From Acidimicrobiaceae bacterium (GTDB lineage: Bacteria > Actinomycetota > Acidimicrobiia > Acidimicrobiales > RAAP-2): DNA of 35,559 nt. How positions within the stretch are numbered: position 1 is the stretch's first letter; each line of letters opens with the position of its first letter. The position numbers and the translations under genes were made by a program. Positions 24,294-31,727 of the stretch are shown piece after piece. The notes under the pieces were generated by a model that did not search any database, was not told the origin of the DNA, and was given only the letters and a program-made list of their open reading frames with translations. The DNA is taken from contig PKXA01000106.1 of the NCBI GenBank assembly GCA_003133325.1, forward strand, positions 1-35,559, read 5' to 3'.

Positions 24294-25646
24294 ATGGCCG
24301 CCGAAATGAGTTCGTATGACGCGGTGGTGGCCGGTGCCGGCCCCGGCGGAAGCGTGGCCGCCTTCGAGCTCGCCCGCAGTGGGGCGCATGTCGCCCTGGT
24401 GGACAAGGCGCGCTTCCCCCGGGACAAGGCGTGCGGTGACCTGGTCGGGCCGAGGGGGGTGGGACTGCTCGGCGAGTTGGGGATTGCCCCGGAGGGGGTG
24501 GTGTCCCTCGGCGACATGGCGGTGATCGGACCATCGGGGGGACGGGTCATCCTTCCCGCCGTCCCCGGGCTCACCTACCCGGGATGTGCCTGGGCGCTGC
24601 CCCGCAAGGTGTTCGACGACGTGCTGTACCGGGCGGCGATGGAGGCGGGAGCCGTTGCCATCACCGCAAGGGTGGCGGCGGTCGAGGTCGAAAGCGGCGG
24701 CGATGTTGGCGGCGGCGCGGCGGTGGTTCATCTGGACGACAGAGGTCGTCTGCGGGCCGGGGCTCTCATCGGGGCCGACGGCGCCACCAGCGCGGTGGCC
24801 GGGTCGGTCGGCATGGTCCGGGCCGATCGGGTGCAGTGGGGCTTCGCTGTCCGTACTTACATCGATGCTGAAGTAGAACTACCTGTCATCGTCTTGTTCG
24901 ACGAAGAGCCGGGGGTGGGATTCCCCGGCTACGGCTGGCTCTTCCCGGGCCCGGACGGACAGGCAAATGCCGGAGTGGGAGTAGGCACCGGTTCCGATCG
25001 TCGGGCCGGGGCCCGGGCAACCAGGTATCTCGACACCTTCCTCGCGCACTTGAGGCGGTTGGGCCTGCTCCCTGCGGATGCGGTGGCCGGCCCGCGCCTG
25101 GGTGGATGGCTGAAGATGGGGATGCTCGGGACGTCCCCGGTGTCGGGGCCGGTGCTGCTGGTGGGCGATGCCGCCGGACTTGTCAATCCGCTGCAAGGCG
25201 AAGGGATCGCCCAGGCCATGTTGAGTGGGAGGGCGGCGGCGTCAGCCGTGTTGGGTGTGGGTGGCGGGAGGGATGCGGGAGCTGTCTACGGGCAGTGGCT
25301 CCGCCAACACCAGAGCGCCTACCAGGGGTCAACCGCCGCTCTCCAGGGTCTCTTGCTGGGCCGTCCCCGGATGGTGTCACGCCTCGGGAGGGTGCTCACC
25401 TGGCCGCCGATCGGCCGCAGCCTGGCTCCGGCATGGGCCCTCTACTGGAACGACCTGGTCACCGGGGGACCTCCGGGCCGCGCCCGGTCCCTGGCCCGGG
25501 TGGCCGGTGGGGCGATCCGGGGGGCGACAGCGGCGTCGCCGTCACGCCGAGAGCTCGGCCGGGCGTTGGCGCCACCTCGGCCCGGTCCCGGTCCCGGAGA
25601 AGGTCTGCGTGCGATCGTGCGCCGCCATGCTGACCCGTCGGCCTGA
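24294..25646 (+). CDS. Geranylgeranyl-reductase-family FAD oxidoreductase
   Basis: A ~450-residue flavoprotein. N-terminal FAD motif VVAGAGPGGSVAAFELA (residues ~10-26), DKARFPRDKACGD (the CGD motif of the family), GADGATSAVAGSVG, GWLFPGPDGQANAGVG, and LLVGDAAGLVNPLQGEGI (second FAD motif) place it in the geranylgeranyl reductase family, which saturates isoprenoid chains in lipids and menaquinones. The C-terminal ~80 residues are basic and low-complexity (PRPGPGPGEG). Starts at ATG 24294 or ATG 24306; the earlier open frame overlaps the divergent methyltransferase. Its location beside UbiE-like and UbiA-like genes suggests action on the prenyl tail of the same product. Confidence 0.88.
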   Translation: MAAEMSSYDAVVAGAGPGGSVAAFELARSGAHVALVDKARFPRDKACGDLVGPRGVGLLGELGIAPEGVVSLGDMAVIGPSGGRVILPAVPGLTYPGCAWALPRKVFDDVLYRAAMEAGAVAITARVAAVEVESGGDVGGGAAVVHLDDRGRLRAGALIGADGATSAVAGSVGMVRADRVQWGFAVRTYIDAEVELPVIVLFDEEPGVGFPGYGWLFPGPDGQANAGVGVGTGSDRRAGARATRYLDTFLAHLRRLGLLPADAVAGPRLGGWLKMGMLGTSPVSGPVLLVGDAAGLVNPLQGEGIAQAMLSGRAAASAVLGVGGGRDAGAVYGQWLRQHQSAYQGSTAALQGLLLGRPRMVSRLGRVLTWPPIGRSLAPAWALYWNDLVTGGPPGRARSLARVAGGAIRGATAASPSRRELGRALAPPRPGPGPGEGLRAIVRRHADPSA

Positions 25647-25859
25647 GCTCACCGGGTCGGCGACGAGCCGCTGCAGAGGAACGGTAATGGGGCGCTCGTC
25701 ACGCCTGAAAGCGGCACTGAATATGTCAGCACTTGAGCGATGGGCTGGCGGGTCCCTGGGTCAACGCCCGGCGTTTGCTGGCACCCCGACGGCCAACCTG
25801 CGATCGACGTTCGGGACAGGTTATCTTTCACATGCAGCACGGCGCGCCACACAGACGGG

Positions 25860-26114
25860 ATGGACAAAGAAATCACGCAACGACAGCGGAGGAACGACAG
25901 GTGCGACATCGTGCGTGAGTTGGACCAAAGCAAGACATTGGTGGTGGCCCGAAATGGGGCGCCGGTCGGAGAGCTCTCCCCGCTGTGCCGCCACCGTTTC
26001 GTGACCGCGGACGCGGCAGTCGCCACGTTCCAGACCGCACCGAACAGAGACCTGGCCCGACTCCGCGCTGACCTCGACCGTGTCGCGTCCCAGGGGATCC
26101 ACCCCCGTGGCTGA
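25860..26114 (+). CDS. Phd/YefM-family antitoxin (VapC partner)
   Basis: An 84-residue antitoxin. MDKEITQRQRRNDRCDIVREL, VVARNGAPVGELSPLCRHRF and the C-terminal tail DLARLRADLDRVASQ follow the common actinobacterial prevent-host-death pattern: an N-terminal DNA-binding dimer and a C-terminal toxin-wrapping segment. It seems intact. The stop overlaps the GTG of the toxin (26107), the normal arrangement for antitoxin-toxin operons. ATG 25860 gives the family start; the open frame goes further up to 25740. It would normally repress its own promoter. Because the toxin is frameshifted, this is probably an orphaned antitoxin. The 213 bases before it contain TTATCT as a possible -10, nothing else clear. 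Confidence 0.8.
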   Translation: MDKEITQRQRRNDRCDIVRELDQSKTLVVARNGAPVGELSPLCRHRFVTADAAVATFQTAPNRDLARLRADLDRVASQGIHPRG

Positions 26115-26510
26115 TCGGCCCCGCCCACCTCAGGGGGTCATCGACACGTCGGTGGTGATTGACCCAGGGGAACTCGATCCCATCCGGCTCCCTTGCGAGC
26201 TCGCCGTCAGTTCGATCACCATGGCCGAATTCGCGGCTCGACCGCATGACGCCGATGAGCGAGCGCATCGCCAGGATCGACTGCAACGCGCCGATGCCAT
26301 GTTCGGCCCCTTCCCTTTGGCAGTGAGGCGGCTCGTGCCCCCGGCAAGGCCTGTGCGGCAGCCATTTCCGCCGGACGTAAGGCACGAGGAACTCGCGCCG
26401 AGGATCTCCTCATTGCCACGACAGTCTGTCCTGCCGGTCTTCCGATGTACTCCGGTGACGAGGAGGACTCCCGAGGCCTCGAAGGCCTCACTGAGGTCGT
26501 CGCAATCTGA
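26107..26510 (+). pseudogene. VapC-type PIN-domain toxin with a frameshift
   Basis: The first frame begins VADRPRPPQGVIDTSVVID (first catalytic Asp) and SSITMAEFAARPH (Glu), ending QDRLQRADAMFG. From about 26304 the homology continues in the -1 frame: PLPFGSEAARA, AISAGRKARGTRAEDLLIA (third acidic residue) and GLEGLTEVVAI with TGA at 26508-26510. Joined, they give a full-length PIN nuclease of ~130 residues, so one base seems to be missing near 26302-26307. The conserved 'YTRNxDDF' block is also altered to YSGDEEDSRG. In the unshifted frame the protein would carry an unrelated tail to 26715. PIN toxins cleave RNA; this copy is very likely inactive, or else the frameshift is a sequencing error. 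Confidence 0.8.
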
Positions 26511-26608
26511 ATCACTGGTTTCCCAACCATCACCGGCCTGTGGCACGGGCCGAAGCCGTGACGATAAGCATCGCCTGAACCGGTATCCCGACCAGCTGAG
26601 GAGCCTCG

Positions 26609-27505
26609 ATGGACGTAGTGCGCACTCCCGAAGAACGATTCGCCTCACTACCCGACTTCCCCTTCGCACCGGGCTACGCCCACACTGTCGACGGGCTGCG
26701 GGTGGGCTTCATTGATGAAGGCCCAAAGGAGGGCCCGGTGGCGCTCCTCCTCCACGGCGAACCGTCGTGGTCCTTCCTCTACCGCAAGATGATCCCTGTC
26801 TTCGTCGATGCCGGCTTTCGGGTGATCGCCCCCGATCTGATCGGCTTCGGACGCTCCGACAAACCGACAGCCCAAACCGACTACACCTACGCTCGCCATG
26901 TCGAGTGGATGCGGTCGGTTCTCTTCGACGCCCTCGACCTCTCCGGCATCACGCTTGTCTGTCAGGATTGGGGCGGACTGGTCGGGCTCCGCTTGGTCGC
27001 CGAGCATCCCCAGCGGTTCGCTCGGGTCTGCGCGGCGAACACCGGACTACCCGACGGCACCGTCCGTCTTCCCGACGTGTGGTGGCAATTCCGCGACTTC
27101 GTACAGCGCACTCCCGACCTGCCCATCGGAATGCTCATCTCCAGTGGGGTGAAGGTGCCCATGGAGGAAAATGTCATCGCCGCCTATGACGCTCCGTTCC
27201 CCGACTCCTCCTTCAAAGCCGGCGCCCTCTCATTCCCCGACCTCATTCCCCAGAGCCTCGACAATCCGGCTACTCCCGACAACCAGAGAGCCTGGTCGGT
27301 ATTGGAGACATTCACCAAGCCGTTCCTCTGCGCATTCTCCGATGAGGATCCGATCACCCGGGGCGGAGACCGGCCCTTGCTCGAGCGCATCCCCGGGACA
27401 AAAGGTCAACCCCACACCACCATCGAAGGTGGCGGCCACTTCCTACAAGAGGACAAGGGCGTCGAGTTGGCCAAAGTGGTGATCGACTGGGCCCAGGCCG
27501 ATTGA
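26609..27505 (+). CDS. Haloalkane dehalogenase (alpha/beta hydrolase)
   Basis: A 298-residue alpha/beta hydrolase of the haloalkane dehalogenase subfamily I type, hydrolysing carbon-halogen bonds to alcohols. The oxyanion segment HGEPSWSFLYRKM, the nucleophile elbow CQDWGG (Asp about residue 120 followed by a halide-binding Trp), the acid in FSDEDPITRGGD, and the catalytic His in GGGHFLQEDKG are all present. Nucleophile Asp, rather than Ser, separates it from esterases. ATG 26609 is preceded by GAGGAG. It stands between two toxin-antitoxin relics and ahead of a PPOX protein 58 bases downstream. Native substrate is unknown; many actinobacterial members have no proven halogenated substrate. Confidence 0.9.
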   Translation: MDVVRTPEERFASLPDFPFAPGYAHTVDGLRVGFIDEGPKEGPVALLLHGEPSWSFLYRKMIPVFVDAGFRVIAPDLIGFGRSDKPTAQTDYTYARHVEWMRSVLFDALDLSGITLVCQDWGGLVGLRLVAEHPQRFARVCAANTGLPDGTVRLPDVWWQFRDFVQRTPDLPIGMLISSGVKVPMEENVIAAYDAPFPDSSFKAGALSFPDLIPQSLDNPATPDNQRAWSVLETFTKPFLCAFSDEDPITRGGDRPLLERIPGTKGQPHTTIEGGGHFLQEDKGVELAKVVIDWAQAD

Positions 27506-27551
27506 GTTCGGTCACCCGGCCGGTCATCGAGACAGACGTCTTCGTGGTCGT

Positions 27552-27557
27552 TACGAT
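27552..27557 (+). promoter_or_regulatory. -10 box placed for a leaderless PPOX transcript
   Basis: TACGAT (TANNNT) is followed by six bases and the ATG at 27564, the same spacing as for marR and pdxH, with no Shine-Dalgarno. Confidence 0.5.
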
Positions 27558-27563
27558 GAACCC

Positions 27564-27995
27564 ATGGGGATTGACTTCGGGGAAGCGCTGGCATTCGTCC
27601 GTGAGCACGACAGGGGGGTCCTGGTCACACTGCGGGGCGATGGGCGACCCCAACTCTCCAACATCATCTATTTGCCTGGGGATAGTTCGACGGTTCGGAT
27701 TTCGGTCACTGACTCCCGGGCCAAGACGAAGAACCTCCGCCGTGACCCTCGGGCCAGCCTGCACGTGACCACCGATGACTTCTACGCCTACGTCGTCCTC
27801 GATGGAACGGTTGCACTTTCCGCAGTAGCTGCTGCCCCCGAGGATGAGGTCGTGGAGCAGTTGGTCGACATGTATCGCACTGCCCTCGGTGAGCACCCCG
27901 ATTGGGACGAATTCCGACAGGTCATGGTCGACGAAGGTCGGATCCTGGCCACCCTTACTGCCGACCGGGCCTACGGGATGCTCGGAGTCGGCTGA
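27564..27995 (+). CDS. PPOX-class F420-dependent oxidoreductase
   Basis: A 143-residue split-barrel flavin-type protein. LAFVREHDRGVLVTLRGDGRPQLSNIIY at the N-terminus, SRAKTKNLRRDPRASL in the middle, and EGRILATLTADRAYGM near the end are typical of the mycobacterial F420H2-dependent PPOX family (Rv1155-like) rather than PdxH. Such enzymes reduce biliverdin-like or other conjugated substrates; the substrate here is not known. It follows the dehalogenase by 58 bases but has its own probable -10, so it may be separately transcribed. If F420 is the cofactor, the organism must make F420, consistent with an actinobacterium. Confidence 0.88.
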   Translation: MGIDFGEALAFVREHDRGVLVTLRGDGRPQLSNIIYLPGDSSTVRISVTDSRAKTKNLRRDPRASLHVTTDDFYAYVVLDGTVALSAVAAAPEDEVVEQLVDMYRTALGEHPDWDEFRQVMVDEGRILATLTADRAYGMLGVG

Positions 27996-28048
27996 AGGTC
28001 TGGCTGTGGCACGCCACCGGAAGATGGCCTCCTGTTCTGGCCCTTGGA

Positions 28049-28080
28049 AGCGCTGACGCGCTGCAGATGATGTCAGCGCT
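28049..28080. promoter_or_regulatory. Perfect 9-bp inverted repeat before the ribbon-helix-helix gene
   Basis: AGCGCTGAC (28049-28057) and GTCAGCGCT (28072-28080) are exact reverse complements separated by 14 bases. The right arm ends two bases before the ATG at 28083, where an autoregulating antitoxin would bind. A transcription terminator for the PPOX gene is an alternative, but there is no T-tract. Confidence 0.6.
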
Positions 28081-28082
28081 GC

Positions 28083-28229
28083 ATGTTCTGTGGGCCACCG
28101 GCCGGTGCCGAGTCCGTACGCCCTGACCCTGAGTTCCGTGACGAGCTGGCCGATTATGCGCGGAGCGAGGGCGCGACGACCTCAGAAATCATTCGGGAGG
28201 CGCTCCGTCACTTTCTGCGAGCCGGCTAA
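28083..28229 (+). CDS. Small ribbon-helix-helix (CopG-type) antitoxin-like protein
   Basis: A 48-codon frame: SVRPDPEFRDELADYARSEG then ATTSEIIREALRHFLRAG and TAA. This is the strand-helix-helix pattern of CopG/RHH antitoxins (VRxDPE ... ELxxYAxxEG.TxSEIIREALRxFL), so the fold appears complete although the first ten residues (MFCGPPAGAE) are not family-like. An in-frame TGA at 28068-28070 rules out a longer protein. No Shine-Dalgarno is seen. No toxin gene accompanies it: the next gene is an opposing alcohol dehydrogenase 52 bases on. It could be a solitary DNA-binding regulator or the leftover of a toxin-antitoxin pair; the inverted repeat before it supports DNA binding. Confidence 0.65.
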   Translation: MFCGPPAGAESVRPDPEFRDELADYARSEGATTSEIIREALRHFLRAG

Positions 28230-28281
28230 CGGGACAGGCGAAAAAGAACATGCATGGCGCTACCCGATGCCAGGTCCTCAC

Positions 28282-29388
28282 TCAGAAGGTGAGCACACCC
28301 CGGGCCAGTTTGCCCGCCTCCATGTCCTCGACGATCTCGCGGAAATCCTCGAGCGGCCGTGACTCGGTCACCAACTCATCGAGCATCAATTTGCCCGACA
28401 AGTACAATTCGACCATCAACGGGATGTCGTGGTGAGGACGTGACGACCCGTATCGACACCCGAGAAGGCCCCGATCGACATAGGCCAAGGCGTTCACGTC
28501 CACTGACACTTCGGTGCCCTGAGGGGGTATACCGATGGCCAGGGCATTTCCACCCCAGTCGAGAACGTCGAGGGCGTTGCGCAGGACGGCGGGGTGTCCC
28601 ACGCAGTCGAACGACCAGTTGACTCCTCCGGTCCACCCGAGTGCCCCGGTGACCCGGCCCGGCCCGGGCGGGACGATCTCGCGGATAGCGGCAACCGCGT
28701 CAGACGACGAGGCGTCGACAAAGTGGGTGGCACCGAACTGTCGGGCCAGTGTCTCTTTGGATGCCAACGTGTCCACCGCAATGATCCGACTGGCTCCGGC
28801 CAGCCGTAGTCCCTGGATCACGTTGAGGCCCACCCCACCCACACCGAATACCGCTGCCGTCTCCCCTGCTTGCACCTTGGCCCGGTTGAGCACGGCACCC
28901 ACTCCGGTCAGCACCCCACAGCCGATGAGACAGGCCGAGGTCATGGGCACGTCTTTGGAGATCTTGACGGCTTGGACCTCTTTGACAATTGTCGACTCGG
29001 CGAATACCGACGTGGCGGCAAAGTTCGATGCCGGCTCACCCTTGTAGGTGAAGGGCTGGGACACGTTCCCCAACGTCTTCACGCACCAAGTGGGATGCCC
29101 AGTGGAACAGGCCCGGCACGTCCCACAACTGGCCAAGGTGGCGATGACCACGTGGTCACCCGGTTTCACCGACCGTACCTCTGACCCGACGGACTCGACC
29201 ACCCCGGCGCCCTCATGGCCGAGCACCGAGGGTGCCTTCCACGGGATGGTTCCATTGATCACCGACAGGTCACTGTGACAAACGCCGGCGGCGCCGATCC
29301 CGATCCGCACCTCGGTCGGCCCCGGGTCACCCACAGTCAACTGGTCGGTGACTTCCACGTCGTCACCTGTGTATACAATGCCGCGCAC
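28282..29388 (-). CDS. Zinc-dependent alcohol dehydrogenase
   Basis: A 368-residue MDR-family alcohol dehydrogenase. Catalytic zinc ligands are in AAGVCHSDLSVING and LGHEGAGVVESVG, the structural zinc site is CGTCRACSTGHPTWC, and the NAD-binding fold shows GVGGVGLNVIQGLRLAGA followed by an acidic residue (AVDTLAS), which favours NAD. It resembles the class III-like dehydrogenases common in steroid- and lipid-degrading actinobacteria. GTG 29388 has GGGGAGTG upstream. It lies 54 bases after fadD3 on the same strand, so it may be co-transcribed with the steroid-ring genes, but the substrate is not established. Confidence 0.92.
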   Translation of the reverse strand: MRGIVYTGDDVEVTDQLTVGDPGPTEVRIGIGAAGVCHSDLSVINGTIPWKAPSVLGHEGAGVVESVGSEVRSVKPGDHVVIATLASCGTCRACSTGHPTWCVKTLGNVSQPFTYKGEPASNFAATSVFAESTIVKEVQAVKISKDVPMTSACLIGCGVLTGVGAVLNRAKVQAGETAAVFGVGGVGLNVIQGLRLAGASRIIAVDTLASKETLARQFGATHFVDASSSDAVAAIREIVPPGPGRVTGALGWTGGVNWSFDCVGHPAVLRNALDVLDWGGNALAIGIPPQGTEVSVDVNALAYVDRGLLGCRYGSSRPHHDIPLMVELYLSGKLMLDELVTESRPLEDFREIVEDMEAGKLARGVLTF

Positions 29389-29401
29389 GGCACTCCCCTC
29401 T

Positions 29402-29450
29402 CTCTGTCTACTGGGAATCTCTGTGTCTGGTGAAGCTCTGTCTACTGAAG
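29402..29450. repeat. Imperfect ~17-bp triplication at the fadD3 3' end
   Basis: Read on the minus strand the three units are CTTCAGTAGACAGAG, CTTCACCAGACACAGAG and ATTCCCAGTAGACAGAG. The first contains the last two codons and TAG stop of fadD3. The 12-base core ctctgtctactg is identical at 29402-29413 and 29436-29447. Confidence 0.85.
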
Positions 29451-31175
29451 CTGGGTGGCGTTGAACCTTTCACGCAGTTCACGCTTGAGCACCTTGCCCC
29501 CGGCGTTGGTCGGCAGTAGGTCGATGATCTCGACGAATTTGGGCGCTTTGAAGTTGGCCAGGTGATCCCGTGCCCAGGTGGGCAGAGTGTCCACCATCCC
29601 GTCGGTCGATGCCCCGGGAACCGGTACCACGAAGGCGCAACCCACCTCGCCCATGCGGTCATCGGACACCCCGACCACAGCCACCTGGGCCACACCCGGA
29701 TGATTCCGGAGCACCGCTTCGATCTCGGCCGGATACACATTGAACCCACCCGACACGTACATATCCTTCAGGCGGTCGGTGATGTCGACGTTGCCGTCTG
29801 CATCCATGACGCCGACATCGCCGGTGTGCAGCCAGCCGGCCGGGTCGATGGCCGCGTCGGTGGCTTCGGCATCGTTGAAATAGCCCCGCATCACGTTGTA
29901 GCCGCGGACAGTGATCTCCCCCGCTTCACCCCGGGCCATCTCTGCCCCGCCGGCATCCACAATACGGACCTCCACGTCGGGAATGGCCCGACCCGATGTG
30001 CCCGAGATGACCTCGGCCGAGTCGCCTTGTCGGCACATGGTGACGGTACCCGTTGCTTCGGTGAGTCCGTAGGCGGTCAGCACTGTCTCGATGTCCAGTT
30101 CAGACCAGAGCCGCTTCACGAGTTCGACGGGAATCAGAGCGGCACCGGTCACCACCAGACGCAACGACGAAAGATCGAACGATTTCCGGTCGGGGCGGTC
30201 GAGGATCGATTGGAAGATGGTCGGCGGCCCGGGCAACACCGAAATGCGCTCGCCGGCGATACGGCCCAGAAGTACATCGACATCGAAGACCGGTTCGGCG
30301 ATCATGGTGGCCCCGGTCATCAGGCAGGCCAGAATGCCGGCCTTGTACCCGAAGGTATGGAAGAACGGGTTGACGATCAAGTACCTGTCACCCTGGCGCA
30401 GCCCGACCACTTCTGCCCAGGTGGCGAACGTCCGAAGCGTCTGGCCGTGGGTGGTCATCGCACCTTTGGGATAACCGGTGGTGCCCGAGGTGAAGATCAG
30501 ATCCGACATGTCGCCGCTGGTGATCGAAGCCGTCCGACCGGCGGCGACATCACTTGGGACAGAGGCTCCCTCGTGTAGAAACACATGCCAGGGAACCACC
30601 TGGTCGCCCTTCTTGGGCCCGACCGGCGGATTGTTGCCCCCGGTTTGTCCGGGCTCCCCAGCCTCGCCCGACTTCCCTGTCCCTCCGGCCCTCAGCACCA
30701 CCACCCGCTCGAGGTCGGGAAGGGCTGTTCCGGCCTTCACCGCCTCGGCCAGCATGGCGGGGTAGTCGGTGCCCAGAAAGCCCTGCACGGTGAAGAGGAG
30801 CCTCGCCCCCGACTCTCTGAGAATGTATGCGGCCTCGGCGCCTTTGTACCGTGTGTTGAGCGGTACCAGCAATGCTCCGGCCCCCACCGAGCCCAGCGCC
30901 GCGATCACCCACTCAGCACAGTTCGGCGCCCATATCGCCACCCGGTCCCCACGCTCGATGCCGTTGGCCAGCACCGCACGGGTGGCAGCCGCCACTTCTT
31001 CCGCCAACTGGTCAAAGGTGAGCCGGGTGGTCGTCCCACCAGGTCCATGGGCGTCGACCAATGCTTCGGATTCGCCGAACCGGGCGGCGGCATCCTCCAC
31101 CAAACCGGGGATGGTCCCCCACTGGAGATCCCCGCGGGGATCCGCAATATCTGACACGCCGTCAGGGTAGTGCAT
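29442..31175 (-). CDS. fadD3: FadD3-like acyl-CoA synthetase (steroid ring HIP-CoA ligase)
   Basis: A 577-residue adenylate-forming enzyme. Signatures: FTSGTTGYPKGAMTTHG (P-loop), AYGLTEATGTVTMC, TGDVGVMDADGNVDITDRLK, GGFNVYPAEIEAVL and the terminal lysine in PTNAGGKVLKRELRERF. The N-terminal region, NTRYKGAEAAYILRESGARL followed by LFTVQGFLGTDYPAML, resembles FadD3, the ligase that activates HIP, the C/D-ring fragment left from cholesterol breakdown. The assignment is strengthened by fadE30 and ipdF just upstream on the same strand, as these three belong to one regulon in mycobacteria (known). An unusual Gly-rich insertion (GGTGKSGEAGEPGQTGGNN) lies near residue 170. ATG 31175. Confidence 0.82.
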   Translation of the reverse strand: MHYPDGVSDIADPRGDLQWGTIPGLVEDAAARFGESEALVDAHGPGGTTTRLTFDQLAEEVAAATRAVLANGIERGDRVAIWAPNCAEWVIAALGSVGAGALLVPLNTRYKGAEAAYILRESGARLLFTVQGFLGTDYPAMLAEAVKAGTALPDLERVVVLRAGGTGKSGEAGEPGQTGGNNPPVGPKKGDQVVPWHVFLHEGASVPSDVAAGRTASITSGDMSDLIFTSGTTGYPKGAMTTHGQTLRTFATWAEVVGLRQGDRYLIVNPFFHTFGYKAGILACLMTGATMIAEPVFDVDVLLGRIAGERISVLPGPPTIFQSILDRPDRKSFDLSSLRLVVTGAALIPVELVKRLWSELDIETVLTAYGLTEATGTVTMCRQGDSAEVISGTSGRAIPDVEVRIVDAGGAEMARGEAGEITVRGYNVMRGYFNDAEATDAAIDPAGWLHTGDVGVMDADGNVDITDRLKDMYVSGGFNVYPAEIEAVLRNHPGVAQVAVVGVSDDRMGEVGCAFVVPVPGASTDGMVDTLPTWARDHLANFKAPKFVEIIDLLPTNAGGKVLKRELRERFNATQLQ

Positions 31176-31188
31176 CGATCCGGGTGGC

Positions 31189-31210
31189 CTTCAGAACGCC
31201 TTCAGAACGC
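31189..31210. repeat. 11-bp perfect tandem repeat at the RelE pseudogene end
   Basis: cttcagaacgc is repeated without gap at 31189-31199 and 31200-31210, just after the last recognisable codons of the toxin remnant. Confidence 0.9.
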
Positions 31211-31470
31211 CGCCGGTAGATGTCACTGCGATGAATCGACCCTCAACATGTGAATCGTCGAGGTGGTGCAGTCGATTTCATACAGAGCTCGGTACGGGCC
31301 GCGCCGAGCACTGAAGGCCCGGTGAACTCGCGCTGCATAGGTTTGCCGACCCGGTAGGGCGATGCAGCGAGGTCTCCGTATGCGAATTCGAGAATGGCCG
31401 ACACAATCCGAGGTAGGACCTGGGCCATGTCGCGTCGGACGGTGGCCGAAAAGACGACCCGATGGCTCAC
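31205..31470 (-). pseudogene. RelE-family toxin with two frameshifts
   Basis: The first frame (GTG 31470) reads SHRVVFSATVRRDMAQVLPR and then PYRVGKPMQREFTG. From about 31318 the homology moves to another frame, RAFSARRGPYRALYEID and TIHMLRVD, and after one extra T near 31236-31239 it continues as HRSDIYRRR. Corrected, this is a complete ~88-residue RelE toxin (ending in the usual LRVDHRSDIYRRR). RelE enzymes cleave mRNA on the ribosome. Two independent frame breaks and a damaged partner antitoxin show genuine decay, not a single sequencing error. Its GTG overlaps the antitoxin's stop as GTGA, so the ancestral operon layout is kept. Confidence 0.8.
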
Positions 31471-31671
31471 CGCAAACGCTTCGGGACTCCGAATTCGGCC
31501 CGGATCTGTTCTTCGTCAAAGCTACGCCCGGTAGCCGTATCCGTCCGCGCCGATCAGCACTGCCGCCGCCGGTCCGTTCTTTGTGATCGTCACCTGTTCG
31601 TGAGTGACGGATGCGGCTTCGACCAGTTCATTGAGCCGGTCTTTAACCTTCGAAATCGGCAGTGTTTGCAC
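31467..31671 (-). pseudogene. Phd/YefM antitoxin with internal deletion
   Basis: From GTG 31671 the frame reads QTLPISKVKDRLNELVEAAS, then THEQVTITKNGPAAAVLIGA, the classical Phd/YefM N-terminal domain, then runs into TAG at 31522-31524 (GADGYGYRA*). The expected C-terminal tail, SFDEEQIRAEFGVPKRLR with TGA at 31467-31469, follows in another frame. About 20-30 residues normally between these parts are missing, so a deletion joined the two ends out of frame. The surviving 49-residue product keeps the DNA-binding half but lacks the toxin-neutralising tail. Confidence 0.78.
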
Positions 31672-31691
31672 GCCATTGGTGTGGCCTGGAC

Positions 31692-31720
31692 TCAAGCCTT
31701 GACAAGGTCTTCGTAAAGAC
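31692..31720. promoter_or_regulatory. Overlapping palindromes upstream of the Phd-RelE remnant
   Basis: Three inverted repeats are packed together: TCAAG-C-CTTGA (31692-31702), CCTTG-A-CAAGG (31697-31707) and GTCTT-CGTA-AAGAC (31707-31720). They lie 21-49 bases before the antitoxin start and just after the ipdF stop, and look like operator sites for the antitoxin or, for the last one, a small hairpin at the ipdF transcript end. Confidence 0.5.
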
Positions 31721-31727
31721 TGGCTTC

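Noticed and set aside
23307-24731. Long minus-strand frame (474 codons) over the methyltransferase region
   Set aside because: Overlaps three well-supported genes and shows no family motif; a shadow frame.
31692-31707. KstR2 operator near ipdF
   Set aside because: The palindromes have one base between CAAG and CTTG arms, whereas the KstR2 motif as I recall it needs two, and the site is after, not before, the operon's first gene.
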